Source of the DNA: an uncultured Collinsella sp.
Lineage (GTDB): Bacteria > Actinomycetota > Coriobacteriia > Coriobacteriales > Coriobacteriaceae
Assembly (NCBI GenBank): GCA_900554465.1
Contig: USHF01000045.1
Span: 1-9,648, forward strand
Length of the DNA: 9,648 nt
Direction of reading: 5' to 3'
Numbering within the stretch: position 1 is the first letter of the stretch; each line of letters begins with the position of its first letter. Positions 6,072 to 9,648 of the stretch are shown piece after piece. The position numbers and the translations under genes are program-made. Under the pieces are notes generated by a model, which saw nothing but the letters and a program-made list of their open reading frames with translations, did no database searches and had not been told where the DNA came from.

Positions 6072-8387
6072 CTACTCCACAGGCACTTCGCCCGTTTCGA
6101 TAATTTCCTCAAGCTGATCTTCGTCCAATACAGGCACACCAAGTGCTTGGGCCTTAGTGAGCTTTGAGCCCGCATTCGCCCCTGCAACTACATAGGAGGT
6201 TTTCTTCGAAACCGACCCCGTCACCTTTGCACCCAGGAGTTTCAGCGCATCCCCCGCCTCGGAACGAGAACGTTTCTCGAGGGTTCCCGTAAGGACAAAG
6301 GTCATATCCTTCAACGGCTGAGGGGAAGCAAGATCGCTGGATATGCCCATTTGCCCCGACTTAGACTGCATTTCACTCATTAAATTTTCCTCAAGCGAAA
6401 AGCCGCATAAACGCAATCTCTCGAGTACATCGAGATTGTCCTTTACAGACAAGAACCCGCGGACGCTCCTTGCAATCTCCGGGCCAACGCCTTCAATATT
6501 TGCCATATCTTCATCAGTCGCGAGAATAAGCGCATCAACGGTTAAATACCGACGCGCGAGTAACTCGGCAACGCTTTTGCCAACAAGCCTGATTCCCAAC
6601 GCAAACAACACGCGAGACAGAGGTAATGTCTTGGATTTATTTAGCTCGCTAATTACTTTACTGGCAATCTTATTGCCAACCAAAATAGGGTCACCAGCAG
6701 TGCAAGCAACCTGTTCAGTTTTATAGCGTTTATAGCTTCCGTCTTTCTCTAGCCTTGGAGAACCGTTTTTATCGTATTGGATATCTCCCTTTTTATGACC
6801 CTTCTGAGTGATGGCATACACGCGCCCCGTGTCCAGGCCGGCGATGTCGTCGACCGTGAGCTGGTAGAAGTCTGCGACATCGTGGATCAGCCCGGCGGCG
6901 ATCATCTTGTCGACAATCTCGTCGCCCAGGCCGTCCACGTCCATGCAGCCGCGGCTCACCCAGTGGAGCAGGCGCTCCTTGAGCTGCGCGGGGCAGTCGA
7001 TGGACACGCAGCGGTATGCCACCTCGCCGTCCTCGTGGACCACGGGGCTACCGCACACGGGGCAGACCTCGGGCATGTGCCAGTCGACCGAATCGGCCGG
7101 GCGCTTGTCGAGCACCGGCCCCACGACCTCGGGAATCACGTCGCCCGCCTTGTGCACGATGATGGTATCGCCCTCGCGCACGTTTTTACGACGGATCTCG
7201 TCGATGTTGTGCAGCGTGGCGCGCGCGATGGTGGAGCCGGCAACCGTCACCGGGTCGAACTCGGCGACCGGCGTGAGCACACCGGTGCGACCCACCTGGA
7301 TGCGAATCTCGCGCAGGACGGTCTGCTTTTCCTCGGGCGGAAACTTAAAGGCAATGGCCCAGCGTGGTGCGCGAGCGGTAAAGCCCAGGTCGAGCTGCTG
7401 CTGGAAGCTGTCAACCTTTACGACCACGCCGTCGATATCGTAATCCAGGTCGCCGCGGTGCTCGAGGGCCTGAGCGCAGAACTCGTGGACCTCGGCCGGC
7501 GTAGCACAACGGGCCACGTTGGGGTTGACGCTAAAGCCGGCACTGCGCAGCCAGTCGAGGAACTCACGCTGGCTGTGGACGTGCAGCGGGTCGGTATCGG
7601 CGATGGCGTAGATAAAGGTGGCCAGGTCGCGGCGCGCCGTGATCTTGGGATCCTTCTGACGCAGGCTGCCGGCGGCAGCGTTGCGTGGGTTGGCGAAGGG
7701 GTCGCGCCCCTCGGCATCGGCCTCTTCATTCAGACGAACAAAGCTGCCCTTAGGCATGTAGACCTCGCCGCGCACCTCGATGGTACGCTCACGGTCGGCG
7801 CCCATGTGGGCGAGCGCTGCCTCGGACAGATGCATGGGCACATCCTTGATGGTACGCACGTTGAGCGACACATCCTCACCCGTTGTGCCGTCACCGCGCG
7901 TGGCGGCGCGCACAAAGGTGCCGTTTTGGTAGGTAAGCGCCACGCCCAGACCGTCGATCTTAAGCTCACAGGTATAGGTGACGCTGCCGGCACCGAGCGC
8001 ATCCTCGGCGCGCTGGAGCCACGCGTCAAGTTCGTCCAGATCCATGGCATCGTCCATGGAATACATGCGCGCCATATGTGTGACCGGCGTAAACTGCTCG
8101 CTCACGTACCCACCCACTCGTTGGGTGTAGCTGTCGGGCGTTACCAAATCGGGGTAGGTCGCCTCGATCTGCTGGAGCTCAACAAGCATTTTGTCAAAGG
8201 CGGCGTCCGTGATCTCGGGCGCGTCGAGCATGTAGTAGCGATAGGCATGGTAATCGAGCTCGTGACGCAACTCGGCCGCGCGGGCAGCCGCCTGGGCACG
8301 GGCATCGGTCGGTGCGGCGGCATCCACGCTCGCGGGCGTTTCGGTATCGATATCCACACCGTCACCAAACAGGCTCGATTGCTCCAT
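6072..8387 (-). CDS. ligA: NAD+-dependent DNA ligase LigA (with extra loop; mosaic composition)
   Basis: LigA seals nicks in DNA using NAD+ in replication and repair. This 771-residue version has every domain: Ia (HAYRYYMLDAPEITDAAFD, ~47-65), adenylation domain with catalytic Lys143 in CELKIDG, OB fold (~353-440), zinc finger with Cys442, 445, 460 and 465, helix-hairpin-helix region, and C-terminal BRCT (~692-771, GTLEKRSRSEA and GSVSKKTSYVV). It is about 100 residues longer than the E. coli enzyme: an Ala/Asp-rich N-terminal extension (~1-30) and a Lys/Tyr/Asp-rich insertion (~520-569) before the helix-hairpin-helix motifs. The start ATG 8385-8387 has AAGGAG 7 nt upstream. Codons change from GC-rich to AT-richer near residue 525, inside the insertion. 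The frame is continuous and no key residue is lost. Confidence 0.98.
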   Translation of the reverse strand: MEQSSLFGDGVDIDTETPASVDAAAPTDARAQAAARAAELRHELDYHAYRYYMLDAPEITDAAFDKMLVELQQIEATYPDLVTPDSYTQRVGGYVSEQFTPVTHMARMYSMDDAMDLDELDAWLQRAEDALGAGSVTYTCELKIDGLGVALTYQNGTFVRAATRGDGTTGEDVSLNVRTIKDVPMHLSEAALAHMGADRERTIEVRGEVYMPKGSFVRLNEEADAEGRDPFANPRNAAAGSLRQKDPKITARRDLATFIYAIADTDPLHVHSQREFLDWLRSAGFSVNPNVARCATPAEVHEFCAQALEHRGDLDYDIDGVVVKVDSFQQQLDLGFTARAPRWAIAFKFPPEEKQTVLREIRIQVGRTGVLTPVAEFDPVTVAGSTIARATLHNIDEIRRKNVREGDTIIVHKAGDVIPEVVGPVLDKRPADSVDWHMPEVCPVCGSPVVHEDGEVAYRCVSIDCPAQLKERLLHWVSRGCMDVDGLGDEIVDKMIAAGLIHDVADFYQLTVDDIAGLDTGRVYAITQKGHKKGDIQYDKNGSPRLEKDGSYKRYKTEQVACTAGDPILVGNKIASKVISELNKSKTLPLSRVLFALGIRLVGKSVAELLARRYLTVDALILATDEDMANIEGVGPEIARSVRGFLSVKDNLDVLERLRLCGFSLEENLMSEMQSKSGQMGISSDLASPQPLKDMTFVLTGTLEKRSRSEAGDALKLLGAKVTGSVSKKTSYVVAGANAGSKLTKAQALGVPVLDEDQLEEIIETGEVPVE

Positions 8388-8564
8388 AGCGGCACTCCTT
8401 CGCTCGATTTCAAACGGATACTAGAGTACCACCGGTCGCAACGGGGCCGAATAGCCCTTTCGAACCGCACCGAATCGGCAGCCGCCGAACCGGGATGGAT
8501 CGCGCGATCAAACCATGCCCTTGCCATTTCCAAATGATTCGTTTTCCTCTGTCCCAACGGATCA
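8388..8564. other. Intergenic stretch upstream of ligA
   Basis: This holds the ligA ribosome site (8395-8400) and -10-like sequences TAGTAT and TACTCT on the minus strand near 8418-8427, but no convincing -35 box at the right distance. A 12-bp palindrome GATCGCGCGATC lies at 8498-8509. No small gene with a ribosome site was recognised. The ligA promoter is probably here, since a terminator closes the upstream htrA-like gene. Confidence 0.4.
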
Positions 8565-8610
8565 ATAGGAAAAGAGGGGGCTGTCCCGCGTTGACGGAAC
8601 AGCCCCCTCT
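8565..8610 (-). terminator. Intrinsic terminator of the HtrA-like protease gene
   Basis: Arms 8573-8584 (AGAGGGGGCTGT) and 8599-8610 (ACAGCCCCCTCT) form a 12-bp perfect stem, extended by three more pairs beyond one mismatch. Read on the minus strand the stem is followed by TTTTCC, a usable U-run. It lies 27 nt after the protease stop codon and separates that gene from ligA. Confidence 0.85.
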
Positions 8611-8636
8611 GGCTTCGATATGTGTGGAGTGGCTCG

Positions 8637-9599
8637 TTAGAAACCCTGGCCGTTGCCCTGACCCTGGCCCTGCTGTCCAAGCAGCTCCTCCAGATACTGG
8701 CGCAGCTGCTCGTCAGTAATGCCACCGTTGCCGGTGTCGGTCGAACTGTCGTCCTGCTGCTGGTTCTGCAGCTCCTCGTCGGAGCCCAGCTCGACGGTGA
8801 CCTTCTTCTCTTCCTTGCCGCGCATGAGCGTGATCTCGACCTTCTCGCCCACCTCATGGCTGCGCAGCGCAATGATCAGGCCATCGGCGCTCGTGATCTC
8901 GTCGTCGCCCAGCTTGGTAATGACATCGCCCTCTTGGATGCCAGCCTTGGCGGCGGGACCGTCCTCGACAACGCTCGCCACATACGCGCCGCTATCGGTG
9001 CTCAGCTTGTTGGTGCGGGCGTTGAGCGCGTTGACGCTCGAAAGCGTGGCGCCCATGTACGGATGCACCGGCGTCTTGCCGTCGATGATCTGGTCGGCAA
9101 TGTTCTTGGCATAGTTGACCGGAATGGCAAAGCCCACGCCCGAGCTGGAGCCCGAGTAGCTCTCGATGAGCGAGTTGATACCCACAAGCTCGCCGTTATC
9201 GTTAACGAGCGCGCCGCCGGAGTTGCCCGGGTTGATGGCGGCATCGGTCTGGATCATGTTGGCATAGATGGTGTTACCGTTGGTAGAGCTCATGGCCGTG
9301 GAGCGATACAGCGCCGAGACGATACCCGTGGAGACAGACTGCTCGTTGCCGAACGGCGAGCCGATCGCCATGACCCACTCGCCCACGTTGAGCTTGGAGG
9401 AATCACCGATCTCAATCGGCGTGAGCTTGGAGGCGTCTGCGTCCTTGAGCTTGATGACGGCCAGGTCGCTCGAAGCGTCGTTGCCCACGAACTCGGCCTC
9501 GTAGGTGGTGCCGTCATCCATGGTCACCACGTACTGGTCATAGCCATCGACCACGTGGTTGTTGGTGAGGATGTGGCCCTCGGTATCGAGCACCACGCC
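8637..9599 (-). CDS. HtrA/DegP-family trypsin-like serine protease with PDZ domain, N-terminus missing at contig edge
   Basis: Some 320 genuine codons are visible. Numbering from the first genuine residue (GVVLDTEGHILTNNHVV), the catalytic triad is His15, Asp45 (SSDLAVIK) and Ser127 (INPGNSGGAL). A PDZ domain spans ~180-272 (PYMGATL, then GPAAKAGIQEGDVITKLGDDEI). The tail (~273-320) is acidic and Gln-rich and ends in a Gly/Gln run. Such proteases degrade or refold damaged proteins outside the cytoplasm; in Gram-positive members the missing N-terminus carries a cytoplasmic segment and one membrane anchor, which cannot be seen here. The open frame continues to 9635, but those codons come from sequencing adapter, so MSRGLGDVYKRQ is not part of the protein. 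A terminator follows the TAA stop. Confidence 0.93.
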   Translation of the reverse strand, partial: GVVLDTEGHILTNNHVVDGYDQYVVTMDDGTTYEAEFVGNDASSDLAVIKLKDADASKLTPIEIGDSSKLNVGEWVMAIGSPFGNEQSVSTGIVSALYRSTAMSSTNGNTIYANMIQTDAAINPGNSGGALVNDNGELVGINSLIESYSGSSSGVGFAIPVNYAKNIADQIIDGKTPVHPYMGATLSSVNALNARTNKLSTDSGAYVASVVEDGPAAKAGIQEGDVITKLGDDEITSADGLIIALRSHEVGEKVEITLMRGKEEKKVTVELGSDEELQNQQQDDSSTDTGNGGITDEQLRQYLEELLGQQGQGQGNGQGF

Positions 9600-9648
9600 C
9601 TGTCTCTTATACACATCTCCGAGCCCACGAGACATGCGCAGATCTCGT
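9600..9648. other. Nextera sequencing adapter (not biological sequence)
   Basis: Positions 9600-9618 are the 19-bp Tn5 mosaic end as it reads at the end of a Nextera fragment (CTGTCTCTTATACACATCT). Then come the Read 2 adapter part (CCGAGCCCACGAGAC, 9619-9633), an 8-base index (ATGCGCAG, 9634-9641) and the first bases of the P7 primer (ATCTCGT, 9642-9648). Base 9600 may belong to either. The tail marks an untrimmed contig end. Confidence 0.98.

Larger units (their letters stand above)
4279..6810. other. AT-richer tract with sharp edges (candidate acquired or exchanged segment)
   Basis: Hand counts of 60-base lines give about 38-47% GC here (27/60 at 4321-4380, 23/60 at 4381-4440, 28/60 at 6661-6720, 24/60 at 6721-6780) against 41/60 at 6961-7020. 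The left edge coincides with the shared terminator and the right edge lies inside ligA near codon 525. Long antisense open frames, a by-product of GC-rich codon use, overlie the flanking genes but stop at about 6777. The tract holds the toxin-antitoxin pair, the exonuclease and the ligA 3' third. No integrase, direct repeats or insertion sequence is visible, so homologous exchange is more likely than site-specific insertion. Confidence 0.6.

Noticed and set aside
8498..8509. Palindrome GATCGCGCGATC upstream of ligA
   Set aside because: It is short, GC-rich and far from a clear promoter, so chance occurrence is likely.
6777..8537. 586-codon open frame on the plus strand opposite ligA
   Set aside because: Antisense shadow of ligA. 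It was only useful as a sign of where GC-rich codon use begins.
9600..9618. Tn5/IS50 mosaic end as a sign of a natural transposon
   Set aside because: It is followed by Read 2 adapter, index and P7 bases, so it comes from library preparation.
9600..9635. N-terminal residues MSRGLGDVYKRQ of the protease reading frame
   Set aside because: They are encoded by sequencing adapter.

Overview
The window looks like the end of a short-read contig from a high-GC gut actinobacterium of the Coriobacteriia, most likely a Collinsella-like organism. This placement is an inference from the GC-rich, G/C-ending codons, the style of the proteins (LigA with an extra loop before its helix-hairpin-helix region, and the HtrA, MATE and ABC families) and the compact gene arrangement; there is no rRNA or other taxonomic marker. 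The last 49 bases (9600-9648) are not biological. They are Nextera transposase adapter plus index plus the start of the P7 primer, so the HtrA gene is cut by an assembly edge and its apparent first residues are an artefact.

Left part (1-4238, GC-rich). A half-transporter of a heterodimeric ABC exporter runs leftward off the window, with a near-consensus promoter in front of it. Divergent from it is a two-gene rightward unit: a MATE-family efflux pump followed by a MerR-family regulator with a GyrI-like ligand-binding half. The MATE promoter has a MerR-type dyad inside a 19-bp spacer, which suggests that the downstream regulator controls its own operon in response to a drug-like ligand.

Middle (4279 to about 6810, visibly AT-richer). 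After a hairpin shared by convergent genes comes a leftward block: a ParE/RelE-type toxin with its Phd/YefM-type antitoxin (overlapping genes, 28-bp perfect palindrome in the promoter), a DEDDh exonuclease carrying a C-terminal BRCT domain, and the 3' third of ligA. The composition change falls inside ligA, near codon 525, at the start of an inserted loop. This suggests that the 3' end of ligA, the exonuclease and the toxin-antitoxin pair arrived or were exchanged as one tract.

Right part (6810-9599, GC-rich). The 5' two thirds of ligA (NAD-dependent DNA ligase), a short intergenic stretch, an intrinsic terminator, and an HtrA/DegP-like serine protease with one PDZ domain, truncated at its N-terminus by the contig edge.

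The most notable candidate for a new arrangement is the ligA-exonuclease/BRCT pair followed by the toxin-antitoxin module in a compositionally distinct tract. The sequence alone does not show that these act together. No tRNA, rRNA, CRISPR array, transposase or integrase was seen.
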